Positions 1 to 8,950 of a stretch of 64,000 nucleotides of DNA are shown in pieces. The stretch covers positions 3,014,756 to 3,078,755 of the forward strand of contig JBBCGJ010000001.1 in assembly GCA_037200985.1 (NCBI GenBank), written 5' to 3'. Positions within the stretch are counted from its first letter, which is position 1; the number at the start of each line of letters is the position of its first letter. This DNA is from Rhizomicrobium sp. (GTDB taxonomy: Bacteria; Pseudomonadota; Alphaproteobacteria; Micropepsales; Micropepsaceae). The translations under genes and the position numbers were made by a program. The notes beneath the pieces were generated by a model. The model searched no databases and was not told where the DNA came from. It was given only the letters and a program-made list of their open reading frames with translations.

Positions 1-166
1 CGTAGTCCTCCAGCATGTCCGGGCGCATCCAATTTTCGATACATGAATCGGAAAATTGAACGGTCGAGGCCCTTGCGATCGGATGGACAACCGGAATTAC
101 AAATATGAAGGCGATAATCGCTATCAAACGAAAATGGAAATTTCGACCGCGGTTGACCAACCTCAT
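1..166 (-). CDS. Putative exported protein, N-terminal fragment (cut by window edge)
   Basis: A leftward frame opens at an ATG (164-166) and stays open for 55 codons to the window edge. The protein starts MRLVNRGRNF, followed by a hydrophobic run LIAIIAFIFVIPVV and a plausible signal-peptidase site after ARA, so it reads as a Sec-exported protein. A GAGG motif 8 nt before the ATG lies just past the flippase stop codon (180-182), so it is probably the next cistron of the polysaccharide operon and translationally coupled. The few mature residues visible (SDSCIENWMRPDML) do not identify a family. In this position a polysaccharide-modifying or -degrading enzyme would be usual, but that is inference. 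Confidence 0.5.
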   Translation of the reverse strand, partial: MRLVNRGRNFHFRLIAIIAFIFVIPVVHPIARASTVQFSDSCIENWMRPDMLEDY

Positions 167-179
167 CCCAAGCGCCTCA

Positions 180-1445
180 TTACAATTGATGCGATCCCAG
201 AGGGGGCCGATTGGTCACCTCAATCTTTCCCGTCATGGCATATACTCTCAACCACAGCATCAGGAGCTGCGTGACAATTAAAGTTATGCCCACTGCTTCC
301 AGGTTCCAAATTTTCAACGACGCCACAACAAACACTAGCGTCAGTAGGACCGCTAATATGTTAACGAGTGCCCAACTCGTGTCATAGTTACGTGCAAAAA
401 GTCCATAATTCAGCACGTCAGACATCGAACGTATCAGCATCGCGACCAACATAGCCGGCAGAAGCCAGGGATAGAGAAGTAACGCAGGTCGCGAAATGTG
501 GGGCAGTATCAGTTGAATACAACCGTAGACAGCGATTGCGACGACCGAATATACGGCCACCACTTTGAGCACTTCCTGGCGTATGATGCAGATTAATACC
601 GATGGATCTGCGTGGCGCGCGCCCTCAATCAACTTGGGCATAGCGACTTGAACAACGCCTGCATAAACCAGCTGTTGTAGGCCGTTTGCGATATTTAGAA
701 AAAATATGTAGACGCCCGTTTCCCCCAAGCCAAGTACGAAATCGACGGCAAAGCGATCCAGAAAAGCAGTGCCGGTCAGGCTCAAATCACTGACGTAAAT
801 CAGCCTAGATCGCCTCAGATGGGCGATTAGCCAAGGAAAATCTACCGGCGCGGATAATATCTGCTTCCAAGGCCAGTGTCTTAGCCCGAAAAACATCACG
901 GAAAACGTAACGAAGAGGCCGCCGAGCCAGAAGAGTAATAAAACGAAAAAATCACGAAATCCATGATCCACAAAACCTATCGCCATGAACGGAATAGCCC
1001 ACGCGATACGGAAAAAGAGTAGAAGGTTTGCAAACCACGACTTTCGCAAGCTGATTAGAAAAATGTGCATGTCAAAGGCGACAGACTCGAGCAGGCCAAT
1101 CACCAGAACGACGCCCAAATGAGGCAACGGATGGAAAATTCCCGCCTGAACGGCGGTGAGTGCACAGAGCGCCGCTGACACGTAAAGTGTTGCGTTCACA
1201 GCTAGTCGGTCGCGGACACGCAATGCTGCAGCCTCTTCCGGCATTCCAACAATCTCGCGGGATACCCTGAAGTCGAGCCCAAACCCAAGTGCCGCGGGTG
1301 CGATGATTGTAAGAGCATAAATGAGCCCATACGCACCGACGGCGGCAAGGTCGAGATATTTGGCGATGTAAAGCGTGATCGCGAAGCGAGATATAAGAGC
1401 GCCCGCGCGCAAAACGATATTTGTTAAACTTAGCAAGTAGCTCAT
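180..1445 (-). CDS. wzx: Wzx-type polysaccharide flippase
   Basis: A 421-residue, almost entirely hydrophobic protein with about a dozen candidate membrane helices. It begins MSYLLSLTNIVLRAGALISRFAIT-like, the usual start of MOP-superfamily polysaccharide flippases, with an early transporter helix ending in YIAKYLDLAAVGAYGL. Such proteins move undecaprenyl-linked repeat units across the inner membrane for Wzy polymerisation. Length matches the family (400-500 aa). It lies downstream of glycosyltransferase and methyltransferase genes on the same strand, 112 nt after the methyltransferase stop, and is followed closely by an exported-protein gene. Base composition is AT-richer than the rest of the window, as is common for strain-specific surface polysaccharide genes. 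Assignment is by topology and context, not by a diagnostic motif. Confidence 0.8.
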   Translation of the reverse strand: MSYLLSLTNIVLRAGALISRFAITLYIAKYLDLAAVGAYGLIYALTIIAPAALGFGLDFRVSREIVGMPEEAAALRVRDRLAVNATLYVSAALCALTAVQAGIFHPLPHLGVVLVIGLLESVAFDMHIFLISLRKSWFANLLLFFRIAWAIPFMAIGFVDHGFRDFFVLLLFWLGGLFVTFSVMFFGLRHWPWKQILSAPVDFPWLIAHLRRSRLIYVSDLSLTGTAFLDRFAVDFVLGLGETGVYIFFLNIANGLQQLVYAGVVQVAMPKLIEGARHADPSVLICIIRQEVLKVVAVYSVVAIAVYGCIQLILPHISRPALLLYPWLLPAMLVAMLIRSMSDVLNYGLFARNYDTSWALVNILAVLLTLVFVVASLKIWNLEAVGITLIVTQLLMLWLRVYAMTGKIEVTNRPPLGSHQL

Positions 1446-1557
1446 TTTGGAAACTTGTCATAGCAGTTCGCACTGCTAGCCGCTGAAATTTGAACGCGAA
1501 GGTTCGCCCAAGTCTGACAAACCAAGGTTTGTTGCGTGCAGGATGGTCTAAAGAAGG

Positions 1558-2544
1558 TCAAACGTGGGCCAGCTTTATTGCGCCGACATATGAGGCGACG
1601 ATTTCAGCGTCGGATAGGGGCGAAGCAATTTTGCGTCCGAATATGAAGGTACAGGACGCGCCGTCCATTGCCGCAGGATTTCTCCGAACCACGTAATCCA
1701 GATATTTAAGCCAAAAAAAACAAACTCTCACTGCGAACGTTGCTGCTTTGCGAAATGCATTTCTTCCGAAGAAAGAAGTTGCGAATGCCTCAAGAGACCA
1801 AGCCAAGGCAGTTGCCGGGCCAGACACCAATCCGGAGTCAATGGCTTCAAATTGCCGGAATAACCCACGATGCCCAGAAAGCGTATAGCGTGTGAAGTCA
1901 TATGCTCCTTCGTGGACTTGCTGCATAAACGGCAGCTCAGAATAAAGCAGCCCATCAATCTTGACGACCCGATAAATTTCCTCCGCGACCCGCATTGGAG
2001 TTATGACGTGTTCTAGCACCGCTGTGGTGATAACCGCGTCGAAAGAATTGTCGGCAAACGGTAGGTCATGTGCGTCACAAAAGATATCCACGTCGGCACT
2101 CACGTCTACATCGCAAAAAATAAGTAGATGCTTTTTTCCCGTCAGCAAAACGCGGGAAAGATCGGTACGTTGCCCTCCACTGCCGACCACCAAGATCTTG
2201 GCGCTCCCCATCTCGTCCAACCTCGCCCGCATGGCCGACAAAATGCGTTCTCGGCACATGTTGGTACTTCGCTTAGGTACGAGCCATCCCAACGATCTCT
2301 TGCGCTGGCCGAGCGCAGGGCCGGCTTGCAAGTAAGCATCGGCTTGAAATGCAGAATTGTCGCTGCGAAATAAAACTGGCGTTTCATTCAAAGCGGGATA
2401 GCTCGCGCAACAGTTCTCGCACTTAAGGTAATACCGTCCATCGCTGCAGAGTTGCAGCGGACCTCTGCACATGGGACAACAGAGCAAGCTTGTAACGCGC
2501 ATATCCATTGATGCACCAATTCCATCTGTCACGGGATTTCTCAC
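1558..2544 (-). CDS. SAM-dependent methyltransferase with N-terminal Trm112-like zinc finger
   Basis: 328 residues. The N terminus has two CxxC pairs (CCPMC near residue 22 and CENCC near residue 42), resembling the Trm112-like zinc ribbon often fused to small-molecule methyltransferases. The middle is a class I SAM fold: motif I ILVVGSGGQ near residue 116 and the post-motif DNSFDAVITTAVLEHV near residue 165. The probable start is GTG (2542-2544), overlapping the TGA of the upstream glycosyltransferase; internal ATGs at residues 13 or 15 are alternatives. Within a glycosyltransferase operon it probably methylates a sugar or lipid-linked glycan, but the acceptor cannot be read from sequence. 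Confidence 0.8.
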   Translation of the reverse strand: MRNPVTDGIGASMDMRVTSLLCCPMCRGPLQLCSDGRYYLKCENCCASYPALNETPVLFRSDNSAFQADAYLQAGPALGQRKRSLGWLVPKRSTNMCRERILSAMRARLDEMGSAKILVVGSGGQRTDLSRVLLTGKKHLLIFCDVDVSADVDIFCDAHDLPFADNSFDAVITTAVLEHVITPMRVAEEIYRVVKIDGLLYSELPFMQQVHEGAYDFTRYTLSGHRGLFRQFEAIDSGLVSGPATALAWSLEAFATSFFGRNAFRKAATFAVRVCFFWLKYLDYVVRRNPAAMDGASCTFIFGRKIASPLSDAEIVASYVGAIKLAHV

Positions 2545-3671
2545 TTAGCGACACCAGGCTGGCAGACCTCTGAAGTTCGCAACGTCCTCACATCGGCCCG
2601 CTCCACCAGACATCGATAAAGCGCAATCAATTCATTGTTCATTCGCTCAGCAGTAAATAAATCCCTGTATCTTTTGAAGCCATTAGCGCCCCATATCGCA
2701 AGGGTTTCCCGATCCAGAGCCGCCAACGTTTCCGCGAGGCACTCCGCATTGTTGTATGGGTAAACCAAGCCTGTTTCATTCGTGGAAACCACTTCGGGCA
2801 GCGCGCCCGCCGTGCTGGCAATGACAGCTACGCTGTTACGCATCGCTTCCAGCGCTGTCAGACCAAACGCCTCCCACCTTGACGGCATCACGATTGCGTC
2901 AACCGCGTTATAATAGCTGTCCAATTCGTCGCGGGGAAGCCAGCCCAAAAACGTTACGTTGGAATTTGATTCATATTCGACCTTCTCGAGTACCGACGCG
3001 CCGATGACATAGAGATGACAAGGTAGCGCAGTCAGCTTCTTCATCGCTTCAAACAAAATGTCGAATCCCTTTTGCGTATCAAACCGGCCGACGAATAAGA
3101 GATTCAAACGGTCCGTTGGAAAACCCAATTTCTTGAGTTCACCACGCCGCTCGCCAATTCCGTGATAAATCAGTAGAGATTTTTCCTGCGAGATTCCTGC
3201 GGCTGCCGATTTTCGCAATTCATTTTTTGATGGATTGATAAAGACGTCCGTGTAATGGCCTAGAATGCTTTCAATGTTCGCATATAGCGTCTTTTTCCAA
3301 GAAGCGGTGTTTTGCAAAAACGCCCATCCGTGAGCACAATATACTAACCGGACATGTCTTTTTCCGCCAAACAGGAGGCGGCTAGCAAGTCCCGCAAATG
3401 TGCTGTGCGCATGAATAATATCTGGATTTTCTGCCTTGACTATATTGAAGACTTGGTATGCGTAGTGGATGAAGCTGAATATTCCGCGGCGGCGGCGGGT
3501 AAATGGCATTATCGTGCAGTGAGGAACTCTTTTTAGCTCCCCTGCGCTTCCTTCAGGAACGACAAATCTTATATTTGAGATACCAAACTCTTGCACTTGG
3601 CGTTCGACTATTTCATCAAGATAGCTAGCGATTCCGCCAGTTACAGTTTCGGTTATGTGCATTATTTTCAT
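2541..3671 (-). CDS. Family 4 (GT-B) glycosyltransferase
   Basis: 376 residues with a two-Rossmann GT-B layout. The N-terminal half starts MKIMHITETVTGGIASYL, the usual acceptor-domain opening with a glycine loop. The C-terminal half has the donor-binding signature LLFVGRFDTQKGFDILFEAM and the E-x7-E element in SRWEAFGLTALEAM. It should transfer an activated sugar to the lipid-linked repeat unit on the cytoplasmic face of the inner membrane; sugar specificity is unknown. Its stop overlaps the start of the methyltransferase by 4 nt. A 10-bp palindrome (TCACATGTGA, 3699-3708) lies about 28 nt before the ATG, and an IS3-family element sits 168 bp upstream, so its expression may be separated from the rest of the cluster. 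Confidence 0.88.
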   Translation of the reverse strand: MKIMHITETVTGGIASYLDEIVERQVQEFGISNIRFVVPEGSAGELKRVPHCTIMPFTRRRRGIFSFIHYAYQVFNIVKAENPDIIHAHSTFAGLASRLLFGGKRHVRLVYCAHGWAFLQNTASWKKTLYANIESILGHYTDVFINPSKNELRKSAAAGISQEKSLLIYHGIGERRGELKKLGFPTDRLNLLFVGRFDTQKGFDILFEAMKKLTALPCHLYVIGASVLEKVEYESNSNVTFLGWLPRDELDSYYNAVDAIVMPSRWEAFGLTALEAMRNSVAVIASTAGALPEVVSTNETGLVYPYNNAECLAETLAALDRETLAIWGANGFKRYRDLFTAERMNNELIALYRCLVERADVRTLRTSEVCQPGVAK

Positions 3672-3698
3672 GACTTCGCTTCACACCTCGAGAAACTT

Positions 3699-3708
3699 TC
3701 ACATGTGA
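3699..3708. promoter_or_regulatory. 10-bp perfect palindrome upstream of a glycosyltransferase gene
   Basis: TCACATGTGA is its own reverse complement and lies 28 nt before the glycosyltransferase ATG, in the 168-bp gap left of the IS element. It could be half of an operator or chance. No convincing -35/-10 pair was seen around it. Confidence 0.2.
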
Positions 3709-3955
3709 GTTTGGTCCGTTGACAACATTGGGAGCAACAAAGCCCTGCAGGCCACGTCAGACGCGGCAGTCTCAAGATGCAACGGAAGGGAAGGCCGAGG
3801 AGACTCCATCAGGCGAATCGGTGCGCGCGACGTGTCCAGTGACCTGAGCCCCATCTTTCATCCAGTTGAAAGTAGAGCCTGACCTTCATTTGAGCCTTGC
3901 TGGCTCGGTGATGCACCGGGACGGGGCGTGTAGCCGCAAAGCTCAGCGACCCGTC

Positions 3956-4788
3956 TCATTGCATCGCGGGACCGCTGAGTTTGGCGTAGACCGCAGGCGG
4001 CACGTTGCCGATGGCACTGTGCGGCCTGACGGTGTTGTAGTCCTCCATCCAGTCTGTCAGTGCCACGCGAGCGTCAGCGAGCGATGCGAAGAGTGTCTTG
4101 TTGAGCAGTTCATCGCGCAGACGACCGTTGAAGCTCTCGATGAAGGCGTTCTGGGTCGGCTTGCCGGGCGCGATGTAATGCCACGCGACGCGGGTCTCCT
4201 GCGATCAGCTTAGGATCGCCGCGCTGGTGAACTCCGTACCGTTTTCGCTGACGATCGACAATGGCTTGCCGCGCCGGGCGGTGATGGCGTCGAGTTCGCG
4301 GCCGACACGCAGGCCCGAGAGCGAGGTGTCCGTGACCAGGGCCAAGCACTCCCGGGGGAAGTCGTCCACAGCCGCGAGGATGCGGAAGCGGCAGCTGTCG
4401 TTGAGCTGGTCGCTCAGGAAGTCCAGCGACCAGCGTTGGTTCGGTCCCTGCGGGATTGCCATCGGAGCCCCTGTTCCCAGCACTCTTTTGCGCCCGCCGC
4501 GCCGGCGGACCTGGAGCCGTTCGTCGCGATAGAGGCGTCGCAGCTTCTTGTGGTTCACATGTATCCCCTCGCGGCGGATCAGGATCAGCAGACGCCGGTA
4601 GCCGAACCGGCGGCGGATGGCGGCAAGCTCGCGCAGGCGGGCGCGCAGCATGACATCGTCGGGCCGCACGCTGCGATACCGCATCGAGGTCCGATCCGCT
4701 GCCATCACCTGACACGCCCGGCGCTCGCTCACCTCATAGGATTGGCAGAGATGGCCACAGCTTGCCGCTTCACGACGGGCGTCACCAT
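3956..4788 (-). pseudogene. IS3-family transposase OrfB (copy 1), frameshifted and interrupted
   Basis: The integrase-core frame begins MVTPVVKRQAV (ATG 4786-4788). It loses a base near 4751-4756, where the expected continuation (HLCQSYEVSERRA) appears in another frame. It then reads well from 4732, with RWSLDFLSD carrying the first catalytic Asp, until an in-frame TGA at 4205-4207. That TGA replaces an expected Trp codon: the same frame continues [20 protein letters not shown] and includes the catalytic Glu in [12 protein letters not shown], to the true stop at 3956-3958. The second catalytic Asp, normally DNG, reads ENG (in SENGTEF). Three independent lesions make it non-functional. Confidence 0.9.
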
Positions 4789-5048
4789 TTTTTTGAATTG
4801 AGATCCTTCAGCATCGCGACGTCGAGCATCGTCTCAGCCAGCAGCTTCTTCAGCTTGCGATTCTCGTCTTCGAGCGCCTTAAACTTCCGGGCGTCCGACA
4901 CGTCCATCCCGCCGAACTTCGCCTTCCACTTGAAGAACGTCGCGCTGCTGACGCCGTGCTTGCGGCAAAGATCGGCCGTCTTCATCCCGGCCTCATGCGC
5001 GCGCAGAATCCCAATGATCTGCTCTTCCGTAAACCTCGAACGCTTCAT
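4782..5048 (-). CDS. IS3-family transposase OrfA (copy 1)
   Basis: 88 residues. It starts MKRSRFTEEQIIGILRAHEA, the standard helix-turn-helix opening of IS3-family OrfA, continues through HGVSSATFFKWKAKFGGMDV and ends in a leucine-zipper-like helix LEDENRKLKKLLAETMLD. It binds the terminal repeats and, alone or fused to OrfB by -1 slippage on the A7 run at 4788-4794, takes part in transposition. This frame is intact, unlike orfB of the same element. The ATG is 64 nt inside the terminal repeat at 5112. Confidence 0.92.
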   Translation of the reverse strand: MKRSRFTEEQIIGILRAHEAGMKTADLCRKHGVSSATFFKWKAKFGGMDVSDARKFKALEDENRKLKKLLAETMLDVAMLKDLNSKKW

Positions 5049-5147
5049 CGTCCGTACCCTTCCAGAGGCCGGTCTCTACTCAAATCTGGAGGAAGTTCCG
5101 GGGTTCAGGTCACCAGGTCAGATTGCAACGGCGCGGTTCGTCGCGGT

Positions 5148-6332
5148 TCAGACTTCGCCGGAAGCGATGCCGTGAGAGTTTAATAACTTTTGCCAAAAGG
5201 CGCTTCTCCTGGAGTTTAATACTTCTGCCACATAATCACCGGCGCGACTGTAATTTTCATTTGCCAGTGTTTTGCGAACTTCCTTGCTTCTAAGCGCCAA
5301 TATTTGCTCTGCCAGTTTTTTAAAATCGCCGCGGTTGTGTATCCAACTCGGCGCAATTAGCTCGGGAGTTCCACCGGCGTTCGACGCGAGAGCCGGCGTA
5401 GCGCGGCTCATCGCTTCAATCAAAGCGCGCGGCAAGCCTTCTTGAAAACTGGTCTGCAAGTAAATGTCAATTCCGTCCAGCCAGCCAGCGATCCGCTCAT
5501 GAGCGAATGCGCCCAGGAAGTGCACTCGATCCTCGACTCCCAATTGCTTCGCAAGCGCCATGAGATCGGTCGAATCTCCGAAACCTACGACCTCAAGACG
5601 CAAATTCTTTGCCGACTTAGAGGCGAAAGCAAGCGCGCGAATGGCAACATCGACTCTTTTCGATTTATGAAAAAGAGCGGCAATCATCCCCAGCGTCAGC
5701 GTGCCTTCATCACCGCGCATGGCCTTCAATCGAGCATCAAGAATGCCGGGTTCATACACCGGTATTTGAACGTTCGATACGCAGACTTTTTCCCCATAGC
5801 TGGGATAACGGTGCTGTAAAAATTCCCGGCTCACGTAAAGTGTCCATTCGCTCCGCGAAATTTCACGGCGCATTCGCCAATAAGCTATAGGCGCATAAAT
5901 GCTGGCGACGATAGATCCATGATGTGCAAGGCCATCCCAGACGCATGCGACGACTTCGATAATCAAGGGCTTACCCATTCGACGAGCAATCTTTGCTGCC
6001 AACATCCCAATCTCGCTTGGCAAGCGCGCGACGACTACGTCAGTTGCGCGAATTGCAGCCTCAAGCTCCCTGGCAGCCGACCCGTTACCAAACAGCAGCG
6101 TAAAAATATTTGATAAATCGGGGAGCGCTACGAAGCGCTTTCGATCCGAAAGGAGGAGGTTAAGTCGGTCATGCATTTCCGGGCGATAATTTTGTTGACG
6201 ACCAGCGATATGCATCTCGTCGAAAGCAGACTCGTAGCGTCTAACTATTTCTTCGCTGAACTCGCCCGTCGAATATACTTTTCCCGAAGGATCGACGACG
6301 AAGCGATTATCGTGGCAAAACAGGAAGCGCAT
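5148..6332 (-). CDS. Family 4 (GT-B) glycosyltransferase
   Basis: About 394 residues from the chosen ATG (6330-6332), whose product starts MRFLFCHDNRFVVDPSGKVY. The frame is open to 6437, but that would overlap the upstream gene by 53 nt, and the conserved domain opening is at 6332. The C-terminal half has the donor-site pattern LTLGMIAALFHKSKRVDVAI and the E-x7-E element in SFQEGLPRALIEAMS, followed by ASNAGGTPELI. Predicted cytoplasmic, transferring a sugar to the lipid-linked repeat. The stop lies 36 nt from the inverted repeat of IS copy 1. Codon use is AT-rich compared with the flanking genome. Sugar and linkage unknown. Confidence 0.85.
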   Translation of the reverse strand: MRFLFCHDNRFVVDPSGKVYSTGEFSEEIVRRYESAFDEMHIAGRQQNYRPEMHDRLNLLLSDRKRFVALPDLSNIFTLLFGNGSAARELEAAIRATDVVVARLPSEIGMLAAKIARRMGKPLIIEVVACVWDGLAHHGSIVASIYAPIAYWRMRREISRSEWTLYVSREFLQHRYPSYGEKVCVSNVQIPVYEPGILDARLKAMRGDEGTLTLGMIAALFHKSKRVDVAIRALAFASKSAKNLRLEVVGFGDSTDLMALAKQLGVEDRVHFLGAFAHERIAGWLDGIDIYLQTSFQEGLPRALIEAMSRATPALASNAGGTPELIAPSWIHNRGDFKKLAEQILALRSKEVRKTLANENYSRAGDYVAEVLNSRRSAFWQKLLNSHGIASGEV

Positions 6333-6384
6333 TTGAAATTGATCCCCAAAATTGCAAATTTTAATTTGAGTCGCAAAAACGGAG

Positions 6385-7386
6385 TCAGGAGTCCAGTTGA
6401 AAAGATGGGTTTTCGCCGAGCTTTCCAAGTTCCCCATCCGAAATGGCCTGACATATGAGAAGAAAGTTCCCGGGCTTGAGCGCGAACAAGGTTATAAAAA
6501 AAGCAATCGATATATATATATATTTATTCAGAGTATAAAATGAATTGCTGGTTGCGTCACTTTTGTTGAGCCATACGTGATTGCGGAATGTGTAGTACAA
6601 ACGAACTTTACTTGTAGTCGTAATAATGTTCCTGAATGAAATTTTCTCGCCAACTCCAGCCTGCCACATGGTCCCTACGTCTTTGATTATCGCGTTCGTG
6701 ACAAGGCGAATAGCACCGCCGGCTTTTGTTAGTCTTCGGGTGTATTCCCAGTCGTCTGCATACAAAACGAAATCTTGTCTTGGCAGCCCTAGGACTTCAA
6801 AAGCCTCACGGTGAGCCATGAACCCGCCATAAGGGGAATACGGTATGCTGATGGTGGGTGGCATCAATGCTTTGCAAAACCCCAATCGCGTTTTGAAAGC
6901 GCGATATAGCTTCGCGAATACAACTCGTGCGTCAAATCCCATAAAGTTTGAGTTGGGCGCATAAGCATATTCCATTAATGCGGCGCTCGCAGCCCTAGCT
7001 ATGCGCAAGCCAAGCGTGGCCGCCTTTTCACGCCCCACCTCTGAACTCAATTGGCCAAGCTCGTCGAGTAAGCGGTGCAGAGTACCTGGGAGCGGCACGT
7101 TGTCGTCATCCATAAGCCATATAACATTCGAATTAATAGATATGGCTTCCTTTATGCCGGCGGCGTACCCGACCGCAGAACCGGCGTTCCCCCCCAAGTC
7201 GACAACACGCAGTTTCGCGCGCCATTTAGCCTGAATTGCTGAAAGATTTTCTTGCAATCCATTGTTCACGACAACGACATTTTCAATGCAGTCTTCCTCA
7301 AGAGCGTAATCCAAAAGTTGAGAAAGAAGATTGAGACGCCGTCCATAGGTCACAGTTACCAGCGTTACGGCGAATTCGTCTGTCAC
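6385..7386 (-). CDS. Family 2 (GT-A) glycosyltransferase
   Basis: 333 residues. It begins MTDEFAVTLVTVTYGRRLNLL, the GT-A opening, has the metal-binding acidic cluster IWLMDDDNVPLPG near residue 96, and a DDWEYTRRL segment near residue 214 at the position of the catalytic-base motif. This pattern resembles the rhamnosyl/galactofuranosyl (GlfT2-like) branch of GT2. A candidate membrane-associated hydrophobic stretch (YIYISIAFFITLFAL) lies near the C terminus, where the DNA contains a TA dinucleotide run (about 6509-6524). It precedes the GT4 gene by about 52 nt. It could add one of the sugars made by the nearby dTDP-rhamnose genes, but this is inference. Confidence 0.85.
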   Translation of the reverse strand: MTDEFAVTLVTVTYGRRLNLLSQLLDYALEEDCIENVVVVNNGLQENLSAIQAKWRAKLRVVDLGGNAGSAVGYAAGIKEAISINSNVIWLMDDDNVPLPGTLHRLLDELGQLSSEVGREKAATLGLRIARAASAALMEYAYAPNSNFMGFDARVVFAKLYRAFKTRLGFCKALMPPTISIPYSPYGGFMAHREAFEVLGLPRQDFVLYADDWEYTRRLTKAGGAIRLVTNAIIKDVGTMWQAGVGEKISFRNIITTTSKVRLYYTFRNHVWLNKSDATSNSFYTLNKYIYISIAFFITLFALKPGNFLLICQAISDGELGKLGENPSFQLDS

Positions 7387-7582
7387 ACTTCTAACCTTTC
7401 AGCATGATCTGCAGCGAAAGCGGTTCGCATTAATAACGATGTGGCCGCCGCCTTTTTTGGCAGACTCGAAATCCGGATTCGCTTTTCATCACGAGAAATC
7501 ACAACGAACGACGAACTTGGCAAAAGAGTTGATGTGCGTTGAAGTCGATCGAAGTCATGGCTTGAGAATAAAACCCGCGCTA

Positions 7583-8950
7583 TTAACTCGATAACTCCCC
7601 AGCGCGCACTTTCTCAAACTTAGCTCCCCGAAAACGTATTTCTCTTCGAGAGGCGTCAGTTGACCGCTTCGCGGGAAAACACTCCTCCAACATCCACACA
7701 AAAATCGCGCACAGTAATATGGTCGCCAGTTGAGGCTTCGAAAACGCGTTAAAGCCAAACCAACAAAGGACCGACGAAGCAAAGAACGGATAGGTTATAA
7801 TGCCATAAGCACGCTTCTTCAGAAAGGAATTCCAAGCGCCCCCGACGATGGCCCCCATTACAAAGAGGTAGAGATACACCCAGTTTCCCAAATCAGCGTA
7901 ATAATAACCAAAGGCGGTGACCCAGTTGAAAGAAGAATTTAGGCCAGCTCTATGCGTCGCCAAAAACTCGGAAAGATAGACATCCGCATATGAGGGTAAG
8001 CCCATCAAATCTTTTGGATCGATAAAGTGATGAAGATATGGGAACTGCAGAAGGAAAGTGAAGGTGTAGCCACCGTTTCCCGCATATGGAAACTTTAAGG
8101 CGCCCTCTAGCAAAGCGCCGAGATGGTTGAAGCAGGCCGGCCCATATCCCATCACCGCATACAATAACAAATCAGTGCTACCCCTACCCCGAAGAACAGA
8201 GAACAGAACAAATATTCCGGTCAGAATTGCACCTAACTTTGCCAGAAGAGTTAGAGCAGTCCAGATAGAGGCGTCGCCGCGTTTTTCATTGAAATAGCCG
8301 AATATCACGGCGAAACCAATCACTAAGGGAATCGCCTCATATCTGGCGACCTTTGCGACAGCGATGGAAATTGACAATAAGAACGAAGCTATAATCTCAT
8401 ACTTCACGAACCGAAGGACCGCAGTCGACTTGTAATACTTTCCATGCTGCATATACCGAAAGAGTGCCCAAAGGTTGACAGCGATGAGGAGGGGCTGAGC
8501 GCCAGAGAACGTATTCTCAGCATTCATGCCCAATTTCACTAGATCTCCATTTCCGCTCATCAAATTATCGATCATGCCAGTAGAATTTTTTAGAATAGAG
8601 AAAATCGAAAAAATATTGAGCAAATCGACCGCGCCTAAGAAGTAAGCGAGAGCCTTAAAATTATATGCTTCTGGCATTGCTCGCTCGCGGCGGTAGCTTC
8701 CCGCCGCCGACTGTGAATTCAGCGCTATGGAAATTACCCCCAAGACAAACGAACTGACACAAAGGGTAAAAAAGATAGGCATAAATGGTGTAGACCACAC
8801 ATAGTCTTTCTCATGCAAGACGCTCTCGTAGAATCCGCTCGGCACGAGGTAAGCAAAAATCAAAGGGATAAAAGAAAAAAGGGCGAGACCTATCGGCGAA
8901 ATGAGAAACAACGGCGACATATTTCTTTGAACGGGACGGCCGCGTAACAT
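7583..8950 (-). CDS. wzy: Putative Wzy-type O-antigen/exopolysaccharide polymerase
   Basis: 455 residues with roughly ten or more hydrophobic segments and a long periplasmic-type loop in the second half (from about LEGALKFPYAGNGGYTF to SSFNWVTAFGYYYADLGNW). This is the usual topology of Wzy polymerases, which diverge so much that motif identification is rarely possible. The likely start is 8950, or the ATG at 8918-8920 (MSPLFLISPIGLALF). It is first in the AT-rich group wzy-GT2-GT4, between the two IS copies. The locus also encodes Wzx, Wzc and Wza, so a Wzy-dependent polymerase is required and this is the best candidate. The other candidate, the ligase-like gene at 14972, fits the ligase better. 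Confidence 0.7.
   Translation of the reverse strand: MLRGRPVQRNMSPLFLISPIGLALFSFIPLIFAYLVPSGFYESVLHEKDYVWSTPFMPIFFTLCVSSFVLGVISIALNSQSAAGSYRRERAMPEAYNFKALAYFLGAVDLLNIFSIFSILKNSTGMIDNLMSGNGDLVKLGMNAENTFSGAQPLLIAVNLWALFRYMQHGKYYKSTAVLRFVKYEIIASFLLSISIAVAKVARYEAIPLVIGFAVIFGYFNEKRGDASIWTALTLLAKLGAILTGIFVLFSVLRGRGSTDLLLYAVMGYGPACFNHLGALLEGALKFPYAGNGGYTFTFLLQFPYLHHFIDPKDLMGLPSYADVYLSEFLATHRAGLNSSFNWVTAFGYYYADLGNWVYLYLFVMGAIVGGAWNSFLKKRAYGIITYPFFASSVLCWFGFNAFSKPQLATILLCAIFVWMLEECFPAKRSTDASRREIRFRGAKFEKVRAGELSS

Larger units (their letters stand above)
3840..5112 (-). mobile_element. IS3-family insertion sequence, copy 1 (complete ends, dead transposase)
   Basis: The ends are terminal inverted repeats TGACCTGAGCCCC (3840-3852) and GGGGTTCAGGTCA (5100-5112), matching at 12 of 13 positions as inverted repeats. 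They are flanked by a 4-bp target duplication CCAG (3836-3839 and 5113-5116), typical of the IS407-like subgroup. Inside are orfA and a damaged orfB joined through an A7 run (4788-4794), the usual -1 programmed-frameshift site. The structure is complete, so the element could still be moved in trans, but it cannot make its own transposase. A related truncated copy lies at 9053 in the opposite orientation. Confidence 0.93.

Noticed and set aside
1490..1696. Short plus-strand frame over the gap upstream of the flippase gene
   Set aside because: Mostly antisense to the methyltransferase C terminus; no ribosome site or recognisable protein features.
6509..6524. TA dinucleotide run as a phase-variable repeat
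   Set aside because: The run is short and falls in codons for YIYIS of the GT2 gene's C terminus. Slippage would alter only the last residues, and there is no sign of an off-frame partner.
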